Assembly (NCBI GenBank): GCA_036822055.1
Contig: DAISIK010000007.1
Location: 42,843 to 106,842 of the forward strand
DNA from: DAISIK01 sp036822055
GTDB taxonomy: Bacteria > Verrucomicrobiota > Verrucomicrobiia > Opitutales > Puniceicoccaceae
Direction: 5' to 3'
DNA: 64,000 bases
In this document: piece by piece, positions 50,861-59,467 of the stretch
How positions within the stretch are numbered: the first letter of the stretch is position 1
Layout: every line of letters starts with the position of its first letter
Made by a program: the position numbers and the translations under genes
Notes under the pieces: generated by a model
What the model was told of the DNA's origin: nothing
Seen by the model: the letters and a program-made list of their open reading frames with translations, nothing else
The model's database searches: none

Positions 50861-51055
50861 CTATAGGTCGAAATTAAAGCCCGGAAAGCAATCTTGAATC
50901 AAGGGCTTTTCCACATCAGGTGGTTCCTCCAAAAGGTGCGTCCGCCGATTCATCGCCCGTTTTTCCGTCCCAACCGGCCTTTGCCTCATTTTTTTCTCGC
51001 CCTCTGAATTCCCTCCACTCAAAAACCTGCGCTGAGTACTTGCGCCTTCGATCAT
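50861..51055 (-). CDS. Small ORF (64 aa) coupled to the ketosynthase gene
   Basis: Unrecognised. MIEGASTQRRF ... VEKPLIQDCFPGFNFDL, charged and soluble. Two things support expression: AAGGAG lies just before its ATG (3 nt spacing), which is unusual here, and its TAG is 4 nt before the ketosynthase ATG, so it could act as a coupled leader peptide. It lacks an ACP-type Asp-Ser-Leu motif. It could also be a non-coding leader with a chance frame. It overlaps no other gene; glutaredoxin diverges 45 bp beyond. Confidence 0.35.
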   Translation of the reverse strand: MIEGASTQRRFLSGGNSEGEKKMRQRPVGTEKRAMNRRTHLLEEPPDVEKPLIQDCFPGFNFDL

Positions 51056-51100
51056 TGTCTCCTTATTTTGAAGGGGTTATCAATCGCGATTGTCAGTTTT

Positions 51101-51439
51101 ATGAAGATTCTAGCATACTTGAAGCCTCACTGCGGCTGGAGCCGTGGTGTTCGGGCTATCCTCGAAAAGTACAGCCTCCCTTTTGAGGAGAAAGATATCA
51201 TCAACAACCGTGATAACTACGTCGAAATGGTTTCCCGGAGTGGACAACATTTGTCCCCCTGCGTCGAGATTGATGGAGCCATGCTCGCCGATGTTAGTGG
51301 TGAAGAGGTTGAAAACTACCTTCTAGCCAACGGTCTGGTCCAGCCAAACGACCGCATGGCAACTGAGCCGACTAACGCTTCCTGCTCCGGGCCCCTGACT
51401 GCTGAAGCCGAAGCTGATCACTCCATCAGATTTTTTTAG
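51101..51439 (+). CDS. Glutaredoxin-like protein
   Basis: 112 aa from ATG 51101 (an upstream in-frame TTG at 51068 is less likely). Thioredoxin-fold redox protein with monothiol-type CGWS: Cys11 in LKPHCGWSRGVR, then a SPCVEIDGAMLADVSGEEVENYL segment matching the cis-Pro region and C-terminal helix of glutaredoxins. A tail of ~30 residues (MATEPTNASCSGPLTAEAEAD) is beyond the fold. It could handle disulfides or iron-sulfur clusters. gltB, an Fe-S flavoprotein, follows 120 bp on, a possible functional link. Confidence 0.82.
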   Translation: MKILAYLKPHCGWSRGVRAILEKYSLPFEEKDIINNRDNYVEMVSRSGQHLSPCVEIDGAMLADVSGEEVENYLLANGLVQPNDRMATEPTNASCSGPLTAEAEADHSIRFF

Positions 51440-51502
51440 TCTTTTTCTGCGGGGAATCTTGATTTCCCGGGCATCCTCGCGTTACCGATTGGTGCCATTC
51501 TG

Positions 51503-51515
51503 GCCTGATTCAGGC
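51503..51515 (+). promoter_or_regulatory. Palindrome upstream of gltB
   Basis: GCCTGA-T-TCAGGC, a perfect 6+1+6 palindrome, ends 44 bp before the gltB start codon. GTGC-TCAG-GCAC follows further on as a 4-bp stem (51532-51543). The palindrome looks like a regulator half-site pair, and gltB is often under nitrogen control. No bound protein can be named. Confidence 0.3.
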
Positions 51516-51559
51516 TGTCATTGTTCAACTCGTGCTCAGGCACCATTCCTTACATCACC

Positions 51560-54500
51560 ATGAGCTCCATCAATTTTCCTCCACTCTATCGCCCCTCCGA
51601 TGAGCACGATGCCTGCGGGGTCGGTTTTATCGCCAACATGCACGGGATCCGCTCCTATCAGATCCTCGACCGGGCCATCAGTGGACTCAAAAACCTTGCC
51701 CACCGCGGTGCTATCGATGCGGATGCCATCACCGGAGATGGGGCCGGTATCCTCACCCAGATTCCCTATGGTCTTTTTCGGGAATTCCTCGAAAAAAACG
51801 GCAAACATCTCTACCGGGACGACGATTTGGGCGTCGGCATGATCTTTCTCCCACGAAATGATCCCTACGCTCAGAGCCACGCCAAGCACTTGATTGAAAA
51901 GGCCGTCCGCCGCGAGGACCTCAACTTTCTGGCCTGGAGAGAAGTCCCCATCAACCCCGACTGCCTCGGCAAGAAGGCCGAGTTGAGTCGGCCCTTGATT
52001 CTGCAAGCTCTTGTCGCACGCGACGAGGCCCTCCCCGATGATGCATTCGAGCGCAAACTCTTCCTCGCCATGCGCAACTCAATGCGCCAAGCCTTGGCCG
52101 ACAAAATCCCGGACTTCTACATTTGCAGCTTCTCGAGTAAAACCATCACCTACAAAGGGCTCCTCAATGCCCCACAGGTTAGGCACTTTTTCCTCGACCT
52201 CAAATCTCCCCTCTTCCAAACCGCCTTCGCCATCTTCCACCAAAGGTTCGCCACCAATACCCTCCCGGATTGGCAGAAGGCTCAACCTTACCGGATGCTA
52301 GCGCACAACGGCGAGATCAACACCATTCGCGGCAACCGCAATCTGATGCGGGCGCGGGAATTTTCCACTGCCCATGGGGTTTGGGGCGATCGCTATGCGG
52401 ATCTCAGCCCGATCATTCAGCCCAATATGTCAGACTCAACCAGTCTCGACAATGCCCTTCAGGTCATGACCGTCGCCGGCCGCTCGTGCCTCCACGGCGT
52501 CTCCATCCTCATGCCCGAAGCCTGGGAGCGAAACCCACAAATCGATCCCAAGGTCAAGGCCTTCTACAAATGCCACTCCGCCCTCATGGAGCCTTGGGAC
52601 GGTCCCGCCGCCGTTGCCTTTACCGACGGACGCTTCGTCGCCGGTGCCCTCGACCGCAATGGCCTGCGCCCCGCACGCTACAAAATCTATGAGGACGGCA
52701 CTGTAGTTCTCGGTTCCGAAGCCGGTCTCATCAAATCCTGGGGCTCCAAGGTTGTTCGAGCCGGTCGCCTCGGGCCGGGAACCATGCTGGCTGTCGACAT
52801 CAAGGACCACCGCGTCTTTGAGAACCAGGAAATTAAATCCTACCTCGCCAATGAAATGGATTACGAGGAGTGGTGCCGTCGCACCTTTGTCGAGCTCTCG
52901 GATCTCGCCGCAGACACCCTGCCTGCTGATACTCCAGTACCCCAGCCAGACAGTGTCGTTGCACATCGGATACTCCACGGATACTCCCTTGATGAGGAGG
53001 AGCTTGTCCTCCTCCCCATGCTCAATACGGGGGCCGAGGGCATCGGCTCAATGGGTGATGATACTCCTATCGCCGCCCTCTCCAAGAGATCCCGCCTCCT
53101 CTACACCTATTTCAAACAGCAGTTTGCCCAAGTCACCAATCCCGCCATCGACTCCCTCCGGGAAGCTTCGGTCATGTCCCTGAACATGCACTTGGGAGGT
53201 CGCCTCGGCCTTTTCGAACCCCTCTCTAGCGAGCACCACTTCGTCACCTTGGAGTCTCCGGTCCTCCTCTCCAACGAATTTGCCGCCATTTCGAATGCCT
53301 CGATTCTCTCGGGCCAAATTTCCACCCTCGAAGCCACTTTTGATCCCAACGGCGGACCCGCCGCCCTCGAGGAAGCTCTCAACCTACTTCTCAGCGAAGC
53401 ACGGCGCATGGTGTCCGACCAGGGAGCCCGTCTCATCGTCCTGTCCGACCGACAAGCCTCGCGCACCCGCGCCCCCATCCCGATGCTCCTCGCCGTCGGG
53501 GCCGTCCACCAGGAATTAGTCCGGGCCGGCCGTCGGCTGGAATGCGACCTCATCGCAGACACCGGTGAAGCTCGAGACGTTCACCAATTCGCCTGCTTGC
53601 TCGGCTTTGGCGCCAATGCCATCCACCCCTGGTTTGCCCTCGATCTCGTCAACCGCCTCGTTATCGACGGCAAAGCCGAGCCGGAAGTCACTGTCGACAA
53701 GGCTCAAGCCAACTTCCGCAAAGCACTCGACAAGGGCATCCTCAAAATCATGTCGAAGATGGGGATCAGCACCCTCTTCAGCTACCAAGCCGGTCAGGTC
53801 TTCGAGATTCTGGGTATCAGCCAGGAAGTGGTCGATAAGTGTTTTTACGGCACCACCTCTTCGATCTCGGGGATTGGTTTCGAGGAAATCGCATCCGAGA
53901 CCCTCGCCCGCCACCAGCGGGCCTACCCATTGTCCGCTGATCTGCCCGTTGAACTTTGGGACGAGGGCTACTACAGCGTGGTTAAGCGGGGCGAGGCAGA
54001 GTTTCACGCTTGGAATTCCAAAGTCATCGGCGGCATGAATAAAATCATCCGCGCCGGCGGAGACTTCGAAAAGTTTGCCCCATTCAAAGAGGCTGCGGAA
54101 GAGCATGCCCCCTACACCATCAAGGATTTGCTTCGCTTCAAGTACCCGGTTTCCGGAGTGGACCTTTCCGAAGTCGAACCGATTGAGGATATCCGCCGCC
54201 GCTTCACCACTGCGGCCATGTCCCTCGGTGCTATCTCGCCAGAGGCTCACGAGTGCCTCGCCGTTGCCCTCAATGCTATCGGCGGGAAATCAAACTCCGG
54301 GGAGGGCGGTGAGGACCCCGTTCGCTTCAAGAAGCGCCCTGATGGATCGAGTGCCAACAGCGCTATCAAACAAGTAGCCTCCGGCCGCTTCGGAGTTACT
54401 GCAGAGTACCTCGCCAACGCCCGCGAGATCGAGATCAAGGTCGCCCAGGGGGCAAAACCGGGAGAGGGAGGCCAGCTCCCGGGTCACAAAGTCACCGAAC

Positions 54501-56110
54501 TGATTGCTCGCCTCCGCTACTCCGTGCCCGGCGTCACCCTCATTTCACCACCGCCCCACCACGACATCTACTCCATTGAGGATCTCGCCCAGCTCATTTT
54601 CGACCTCAAGCAGGTTAACCCTCGGGCTAAGGTTTGCGTCAAACTCGTCTCCTCGTCCGGGGTCGGTACCATCGCCGCAGGTGTTGCCAAGGCCTATGCC
54701 GACGTCATCCTCATTTCCGGACACGAGGGCGGCACCGGCGCTTCCCCGCTCTCTTCTATCAAATCTGCCGGCTCCCCATGGGAAATCGGCCTCGCCGAGG
54801 CTCACCAGGTCCTCATGATGAACGACCTCCGTGGCCGCGTTGTTCTCCGTACCGATGGAGGCTTCAAAACCGGTCGCGACATCGTCATCGCCAGTATCCT
54901 CGGCGCTGAGGAATACAACTTCGGCACCGCTGCCCTCATCGCCGCCGGTTGCGCCATGTTCCGCGTCTGCCACAAAAACACTTGCCCGGTTGGAGTCGCC
55001 ACCCAGCGCGAAGACCTTCGAGAAAAATTCCGCGGCAAACCCGAAAATATTATCCAGTACTTCAACGCAGTGGCCGAGGATACTCGCCGGATCATGGCCA
55101 AACTAGGGGTCCGTACCATCGATGAACTCGTCGGCCGCACCGACCTTCTCGAGCAGGTCGATGATTTGGACCACCCCAAGGCCATGACCATCGACCTCTC
55201 CCCCCTCCTCCACCAACCAGATGCCGACCAGCACGACAAAATCCATGTTCGCGAACGAAACGATCGCATCGGAAATGAGGGTTCGGTAGATGATCTGATC
55301 CTCCAGGATGCAATCGAGACGGTGACCCACAAAACGCCTCGTTTTGCCGGATCCTACAAGGTCGAAAACACCATGCGGAATATCGGCACCCGCCTATCCG
55401 GCGAGATCGCTTACATGCATGGAAACGCTGGACTCGAGACAGGCAAGATCCAGCTAAAATTCACGGGCAGCGCCGGTCAAAGTTTTGGAACCTTTCTGGT
55501 CCAGGGTCTCCGGCTTACCCTCTTCGGTGAAGCCCAGGACTACGTCGGCAAGGGAATGAACGGCGGCGAGATCATCGTTCGTCCTCGCGAAGACGAAACC
55601 TTTGAATGGTCTCGGAACACCATCATCGGCAACACCTGCCTCTACGGGGCCACTGGTGGCGTTCTCTTTGCAGCTGGTCAGGCAGGGGAAAGGTTCGCCG
55701 TCCGAAACTCCGGAGCAATTGCAGTCGTCGAAGGAGTTGGCGACCATGGTTGCGAGTACATGACTGGCGGAACCATCGTTTGCCTCGGCAAGACCGGAAG
55801 GAATTTTGGAGCCGGAATGAGTGGCGGCCTGGCCTTTATCTACGACCCAGATTCATCATTTGAGAGCCAGCTCAATACCGAAATGGTTGGCATCGCTCGG
55901 CTGGATCGCAACGAGGAAATCGAAGCACTCCATGACCTGATCAAGTCGCATAAGCAGACAACCGGCAGCCCACTGGCCAGCAGGATTATCGACGACTGGT
56001 CGAATGCCATTCACTCATTTTGGCGGGTCACTCCCAACCGAACGGACGAGGTCCCCGAATCCGTTTTCACCAACGGCAAGGCTATTCAGGAACTCTTCGC
56101 TGCCGTCTAG
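51560..56110 (+). CDS. gltB: Glutamate synthase, large subunit
   Basis: 1,516 aa from ATG 51560. The class II glutaminase nucleophile is Cys19 in HDACGVGFIANMHG, after an 18-residue propeptide as in other GltB proteins. Ordered domains: glutaminase (~19-420), central domain, FMN-binding synthase barrel (GGKSNSGEGGEDP; AKPGEGGQLPGHKV), the [3Fe-4S] cysteines in CAMFRVCHKNTC (~1131-1142), and a C-terminal right-handed beta-helix (GETGSAGQ-like repeats; ATGGVLFAAGQAGERFAVRNSG). It makes glutamate from glutamine and 2-oxoglutarate. The small subunit gltD is absent from the next 8 kb, so the electron donor is encoded elsewhere or is ferredoxin. Confidence 0.97.
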   Translation: MSSINFPPLYRPSDEHDACGVGFIANMHGIRSYQILDRAISGLKNLAHRGAIDADAITGDGAGILTQIPYGLFREFLEKNGKHLYRDDDLGVGMIFLPRNDPYAQSHAKHLIEKAVRREDLNFLAWREVPINPDCLGKKAELSRPLILQALVARDEALPDDAFERKLFLAMRNSMRQALADKIPDFYICSFSSKTITYKGLLNAPQVRHFFLDLKSPLFQTAFAIFHQRFATNTLPDWQKAQPYRMLAHNGEINTIRGNRNLMRAREFSTAHGVWGDRYADLSPIIQPNMSDSTSLDNALQVMTVAGRSCLHGVSILMPEAWERNPQIDPKVKAFYKCHSALMEPWDGPAAVAFTDGRFVAGALDRNGLRPARYKIYEDGTVVLGSEAGLIKSWGSKVVRAGRLGPGTMLAVDIKDHRVFENQEIKSYLANEMDYEEWCRRTFVELSDLAADTLPADTPVPQPDSVVAHRILHGYSLDEEELVLLPMLNTGAEGIGSMGDDTPIAALSKRSRLLYTYFKQQFAQVTNPAIDSLREASVMSLNMHLGGRLGLFEPLSSEHHFVTLESPVLLSNEFAAISNASILSGQISTLEATFDPNGGPAALEEALNLLLSEARRMVSDQGARLIVLSDRQASRTRAPIPMLLAVGAVHQELVRAGRRLECDLIADTGEARDVHQFACLLGFGANAIHPWFALDLVNRLVIDGKAEPEVTVDKAQANFRKALDKGILKIMSKMGISTLFSYQAGQVFEILGISQEVVDKCFYGTTSSISGIGFEEIASETLARHQRAYPLSADLPVELWDEGYYSVVKRGEAEFHAWNSKVIGGMNKIIRAGGDFEKFAPFKEAAEEHAPYTIKDLLRFKYPVSGVDLSEVEPIEDIRRRFTTAAMSLGAISPEAHECLAVALNAIGGKSNSGEGGEDPVRFKKRPDGSSANSAIKQVASGRFGVTAEYLANAREIEIKVAQGAKPGEGGQLPGHKVTELIARLRYSVPGVTLISPPPHHDIYSIEDLAQLIFDLKQVNPRAKVCVKLVSSSGVGTIAAGVAKAYADVILISGHEGGTGASPLSSIKSAGSPWEIGLAEAHQVLMMNDLRGRVVLRTDGGFKTGRDIVIASILGAEEYNFGTAALIAAGCAMFRVCHKNTCPVGVATQREDLREKFRGKPENIIQYFNAVAEDTRRIMAKLGVRTIDELVGRTDLLEQVDDLDHPKAMTIDLSPLLHQPDADQHDKIHVRERNDRIGNEGSVDDLILQDAIETVTHKTPRFAGSYKVENTMRNIGTRLSGEIAYMHGNAGLETGKIQLKFTGSAGQSFGTFLVQGLRLTLFGEAQDYVGKGMNGGEIIVRPREDETFEWSRNTIIGNTCLYGATGGVLFAAGQAGERFAVRNSGAIAVVEGVGDHGCEYMTGGTIVCLGKTGRNFGAGMSGGLAFIYDPDSSFESQLNTEMVGIARLDRNEEIEALHDLIKSHKQTTGSPLASRIIDDWSNAIHSFWRVTPNRTDEVPESVFTNGKAIQELFAAV

Positions 56111-56195
56111 GTCACTCCGCAGCCGGTTTTATGGAGGGCCTTGGGAGCTTCTCTTAGCTTTCTCGGCCCTTGCCAACTCACATGCCCCGACCTCT

Positions 56196-56256
56196 GGCCA
56201 AAGTTTGAAGCTTGGGATGTTCGGGCAGGTAGGTTTTCGGTCTCGGAGCTTTGGCC
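56196..56256. repeat. 8-bp inverted repeat between convergent gltB and YiiX genes
   Basis: GGCCAAAG (56196-56203) and CTTTGGCC (56249-56256) are perfect inverted repeats around 45 bases. They lie in the 196-bp region after gltB and before the end of the minus-strand YiiX-like gene. The loop is too long for a typical terminator. A role in termination is possible but unproven. Confidence 0.25.
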
Positions 56257-56306
56257 CATCCGGCCAGTCCGGCTGATCTTCATCCCCAAGCCCAGGCACT
56301 TCTGCC

Positions 56307-56969
56307 CTATCTACTGCCCTCGAGGCCTTGCTTTCCACCCGATCCGCCAGCCACTTCGACCACCCCCGATTGTCCCGTCAGGCAATCAATCGAAATGATC
56401 TCCCGACCATCCAGGACCCGCTTGGCCGGGACTAAATCAACCCCGGAGGATTCCAGATAGGCCCTCCAGATCATCTCCGTGCAATACAGGCGACTGGCGT
56501 CAGCCAAGTCAAAGGCGCTATCAAACTCGATCTCCGCTTGCTCCCACTCCAGAGCTCGCATAGCCGCCTTCAAACCGGACGCTGCCTCGCCTTTCCTCCG
56601 GAAGACTCCCCACGCCACGGAAGCTTCTCCATTCATTCCAATAAAATCACTCAGACGTTCACGCCGCACCGAACCAATACCAGTCCAGTCGTCTCCCTTA
56701 CTGTGGATAACCCAGAATTCCCCGCTCAGTTCCACGGCGATTCCAATATGAGAAAACCGGCGATCCGTCTCCGAGATGCTCGCAAAGAAACGCGACCAAG
56801 TCCCACCCGCATTGCGGGCTACGAAATCACCTGACTGAACATCCGGTAGCCGAACCCCGGCCTCGGCCTTCTGCTGCTGTGGAAGCAGAAGCAAAAGAGT
56901 CAAAACCAGGGACCGCAAGAGCAGCCTCGGGGCAGCCTTTACTCCTTTGGAAGAGCCGATACCTTCCAC
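56307..56969 (-). CDS. YiiX-like secreted permuted papain-fold (NlpC/P60-type) hydrolase
   Basis: 220 aa from GTG 56967-56969. A hydrophobic signal (LVLTLLLLLPQQQKAEA, about 21-37) is followed by the permuted papain pattern: QSGDFVARNAGG, His74 in FSHIGIAVE, then the nucleophile Cys163 in LYCTEMIWRAY. This order (His before Cys) is typical of the YiiX/YaeF group, which hydrolyses peptide or amide bonds in the cell envelope. The N-terminal 10 codons overlap the DUF4878-like gene by 31 bp, so the pair is likely co-transcribed. Start uncertain because the ribosome site is weak. Confidence 0.82.
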   Translation of the reverse strand: MEGIGSSKGVKAAPRLLLRSLVLTLLLLLPQQQKAEAGVRLPDVQSGDFVARNAGGTWSRFFASISETDRRFSHIGIAVELSGEFWVIHSKGDDWTGIGSVRRERLSDFIGMNGEASVAWGVFRRKGEAASGLKAAMRALEWEQAEIEFDSAFDLADASRLYCTEMIWRAYLESSGVDLVPAKRVLDGREIISIDCLTGQSGVVEVAGGSGGKQGLEGSR

Positions 56970-57307
56970 TCGCCGTCGACCTTCGTCACCTTCACGAATG
57001 TCTCACCCTTGGATTCTGGGTCCTCGAAAATAACCTTCACGGAATCGCCTTCGGTTTCGTTCCGAAGGTGCTTAAACTTAAAGTCAGGAGATTTTTCAGA
57101 CTGCATTTCCTCACCAGCCATCGACTGAATCATAGTGAGAAGCTGTGCTGCTTCGCCCGTCGCCATGCTGGATGCCTTGGCCACGTCAGCCTCCTTCACG
57201 AGAGCGTTCATGAACTTTTCTGCCACTTCCTCAGGTCCTGATGAGGAGCCACAGCCTGCAAAGAGGGCAAGTGAGAGAAGAGACAAGGCCAGGAGAATGT
57301 TTTTCAT
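56939..57307 (-). CDS. DUF4878-like small lipoprotein
   Basis: 122 aa from ATG 57305-57307 (the open frame continues 5 codons upstream). It has a lipoprotein signal: MKNILLALSLLSLALFAGC, with Cys19 as the lipidated residue (lipobox LFAGC). The mature domain has GPEEVAEKFMNALVKEADVAKA and GDSVKVIFEDPESKGETFVKVTKVDGEWKVSAL, the NTF2-like pattern of DUF4878 proteins. Function unknown; it would be anchored in an envelope membrane. It is the first gene of a two-gene unit with the YiiX-like hydrolase, and a good -10 box lies 39-44 bp upstream. Confidence 0.78.
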   Translation of the reverse strand: MKNILLALSLLSLALFAGCGSSSGPEEVAEKFMNALVKEADVAKASSMATGEAAQLLTMIQSMAGEEMQSEKSPDFKFKHLRNETEGDSVKVIFEDPESKGETFVKVTKVDGEWKVSALPKE

Positions 57308-57345
57308 GCCCGAAGTATCCAATATCCATGGTATGGGTCAAGGTC

Positions 57346-57351
57346 ATTATA
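57346..57351 (-). promoter_or_regulatory. Predicted -10 box (TATAAT) for the DUF4878 / YiiX pair
   Basis: The minus strand reads CCCTATAATGACC, a perfect TATAAT at 57346-57351, 39 bp before the lipoprotein start codon. The region 16-18 bp upstream (AACGAC) is a poor -35. This would give a 5' leader of about 30 nt. Confidence 0.42.
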
Positions 57352-57508
57352 GGGAAATCTATCATTCAGTCGTTACCCAATAAACTCGAGTGCCCCCTGC
57401 CGGAAACTGTCCCCGCAAGGCTACCCCCAGATCCCCGGGATTGAAAAAAGGGAATTCCGACTACGCCTTCCCGCAGCTACCACCCCGTTTGTTGCTCCCC
57501 GAGGCCTT

Positions 57509-58657
57509 TTAGTCCAGCCGGCGAACCGTCACCTCGTCGGTCAGTTCGAGACCCATCGTCTCGACCGCGTTTCGATAGTTCCTGCAAAACAACAGGTAGC
57601 CATCGGCATCCCAAAAACTTATCCATTCACCAACGGCGACATCGCCGTAACTCTGTCCAAGCAACACCCGGGCTGTCATCCCCCGCGCCTCCATCTCGAA
57701 ATGATCTCCCTGGCCAATCCCCAGCTTTTCAAAGTCAGCTTTCACAAAACCGCTGATGAAGTTCCCATAAATTGGAATCATCCGTCGAATCGACCCCCTT
57801 CCCTCGCTCCCGGAAATTTCTGCTGTAGATGGGGGATTCATTTCAATCGTTCCATCTCTCCGCCGGTCAATTGATCCCGTCTCTGCCCAAACCACCAACG
57901 CGTCGAGTGCAGCCCGCTCCTCTGCCGTGTTCACGTTCACGTGCCCGCTTCGCTCAACGGTCCAAAGGGCCGGTGGGACGGTTGCCCCACTTGCGGCTTC
58001 CACGTACGCAAGGGGACCCTCGACCTCAGAAACATTGGTCAGGTAGAGCACAGGTATTCGTGGAGACCTCGAAAAATGCTCTCCAAGTTCATCCGCTGCC
58101 AATTCCCCAGCTCCGATCGGCCCAAATAAATAAGCTCCCATCGCCAACACTCCAGCGATCCGGTCGCCCGGATCCTCGGCCATCAGGGTCCCAATACCTC
58201 CTCCCATTGAATCCCCCATCACATAAACCGCTTCCACCTCCCCTCGCAGGGCTGCCACCACGACTTCGCTCAGGTTCTCCAGATCTCGCTTGGCGTCTTC
58301 CATGATCCAGCCGTTACGACGGTAGGTCGTAAAACCAATTGCCCAACCTTCTTCAAAAAGCTGCTCAACCGTCCGGTTTGCCCAGCCATCGTCGATCTTC
58401 ACCGGTAGATCCTCGGGCCAATAACCATGGGCTACCAATAAAACCTTGCCGATCGGATCCGCTGGTATCCGAACCGAATACCTGGCCCCCTCAATTTCAC
58501 CCGAAATCTCGACCGGCCCTCCAAACCCTCGGAAAGCACCCAAAAATGGAATAAGTAAAAAGCAACATGATCGAAAAGGAGTCATTCGAAAAAATGCAGC
58601 AAAAAGCGTGCAAGAAATGGTAAATATAGCGTAAATATTTTTAAACGCTCTCGTCAT
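57509..58657 (-). CDS. Alpha/beta hydrolase fused to a SAM-hydrolase-type C-terminal domain
   Basis: 382 aa from ATG 58655-58657, chosen because GGGAG is placed 3 nt before it; ATG 58676-58678 and ATG 58583-58585 are alternatives, the latter giving a cleaner signal peptide. One or two hydrophobic N-terminal segments indicate secretion or anchoring. Residues ~50-250: alpha/beta hydrolase with VLLVAHGYWPED (oxyanion region), nucleophile Ser150 in VMGDSMGGGIG and His239 in VERSGHVNV. Residues ~293-382: IYGNFISGF, EARGMTARVLLGQSYGDVAVGE, SFWDADGYLLFCRNY, MGLELTDEVTVRR, closely like the C-terminal beta-barrel of SAM hydroxide adenosyltransferases (DUF62), without that enzyme's N-terminal catalytic half. 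Domain fusion and role unknown. Confidence 0.75.
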   Translation of the reverse strand: MTRAFKNIYAIFTISCTLFAAFFRMTPFRSCCFLLIPFLGAFRGFGGPVEISGEIEGARYSVRIPADPIGKVLLVAHGYWPEDLPVKIDDGWANRTVEQLFEEGWAIGFTTYRRNGWIMEDAKRDLENLSEVVVAALRGEVEAVYVMGDSMGGGIGTLMAEDPGDRIAGVLAMGAYLFGPIGAGELAADELGEHFSRSPRIPVLYLTNVSEVEGPLAYVEAASGATVPPALWTVERSGHVNVNTAEERAALDALVVWAETGSIDRRRDGTIEMNPPSTAEISGSEGRGSIRRMIPIYGNFISGFVKADFEKLGIGQGDHFEMEARGMTARVLLGQSYGDVAVGEWISFWDADGYLLFCRNYRNAVETMGLELTDEVTVRRLD

Positions 58658-58734
58658 GATCTCCCGTAGGATCCTCATTTCGCCTCATCTTTGGGATCGC
58701 AAAGTTACCGATCAAAGTATTATTACCAAACCCC

Positions 58735-59322
58735 ATGGATAGCTTTCAGTTCCCGCTTAACCTCAGCTTTAAAATAATGGCCGTTGCGCCACAGATTTCC
58801 ATCACGGATGCCAATGGTGCCTCCATCTGCTTCGTGCGTCAGAAGATGTTTAAACTCAGGGAGAAGATCGAGGTTTTCACCGATCCTAAGAAAACAACGG
58901 TACTTGCCATCATCAACGCGGACCGAATCATTGACTTCTCCGCCACCTACACCATTTCCGATCCTCAGGGCTTGGCCCTCGGTCAGGTCCGGCGCAAGGG
59001 GATGCGCTCAATCTGGAAATGTCACTACGAAATCGAGGATGCCCTCGGTAACTTCTACGCCCTCACGGAATCCAATCCGATGGTCAAGGTTATCGATGGC
59101 TTCTTTTCGGCCATCCCCATCCTCGGCGGATTATCCGGCTACGTGTTCCAGCCGCGATACGAAATCCTCGATTCCAGCGGCCAACTGACCTATCTCCTCA
59201 CCAAAGAACCCGCTTTTTTTGAAGGAAAGTTCCGGATCGAGAAAAAAGCTGAGTCTGACGATGATGTCATCGTCCTTTTGAGCATTCTCATGGCTATCCT
59301 CCTCGAGCGGCGCAGGGGATAG
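58735..59322 (+). CDS. LURP-one-related / Tubby-like C-terminal-domain protein
   Basis: 195 aa, cytoplasmic. Pattern of the LURP1-related family: ISITDANGASICFVRQKMFKLREKIEVF, FSATYTISDPQGLALGQVRRKG, WKCHYEIEDALGNFYALTESNP and the membrane-leaning segment ADFFSA-like (VIDGFFSAIPILGGLSGYVFQPRYEIL). The fold is a beta-barrel with a central helix as in Tubby and phospholipid scramblases. Bacterial function unknown. Ends in MAILLERRRG, typical of this group. Divergent from the alpha/beta hydrolase gene, with 57-77 bp between starts depending on which is used. Confidence 0.8.
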   Translation: MDSFQFPLNLSFKIMAVAPQISITDANGASICFVRQKMFKLREKIEVFTDPKKTTVLAIINADRIIDFSATYTISDPQGLALGQVRRKGMRSIWKCHYEIEDALGNFYALTESNPMVKVIDGFFSAIPILGGLSGYVFQPRYEILDSSGQLTYLLTKEPAFFEGKFRIEKKAESDDDVIVLLSILMAILLERRRG

Positions 59323-59431
59323 GCTGTGCGAATAAACGTGGCCTCGCTGCGGAACACCGTTCCAACGCGGTCTTCTCCCGGGAATTTGTGGTGCAAACTT
59401 TACGATTGCGGTTTGTGTCCAGAAATTGGTC

Positions 59432-59459
59432 GTGACATTTTACGTAGAAATTACATAAT
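59432..59459 (+). promoter_or_regulatory. Sigma-70-like promoter giving a near-leaderless transcript
   Basis: GTGACA (59432-59437) and CATAAT (59454-59459) match -35 and -10 consensus at five of six positions each, with 16-bp spacing. Transcription would begin about 59466, within 2 nt of the ATG at 59468 of the small membrane protein, so the mRNA would be essentially leaderless. This is the best promoter match I saw in the window. Confidence 0.5.
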
Positions 59460-59467
59460 TCACAAGA

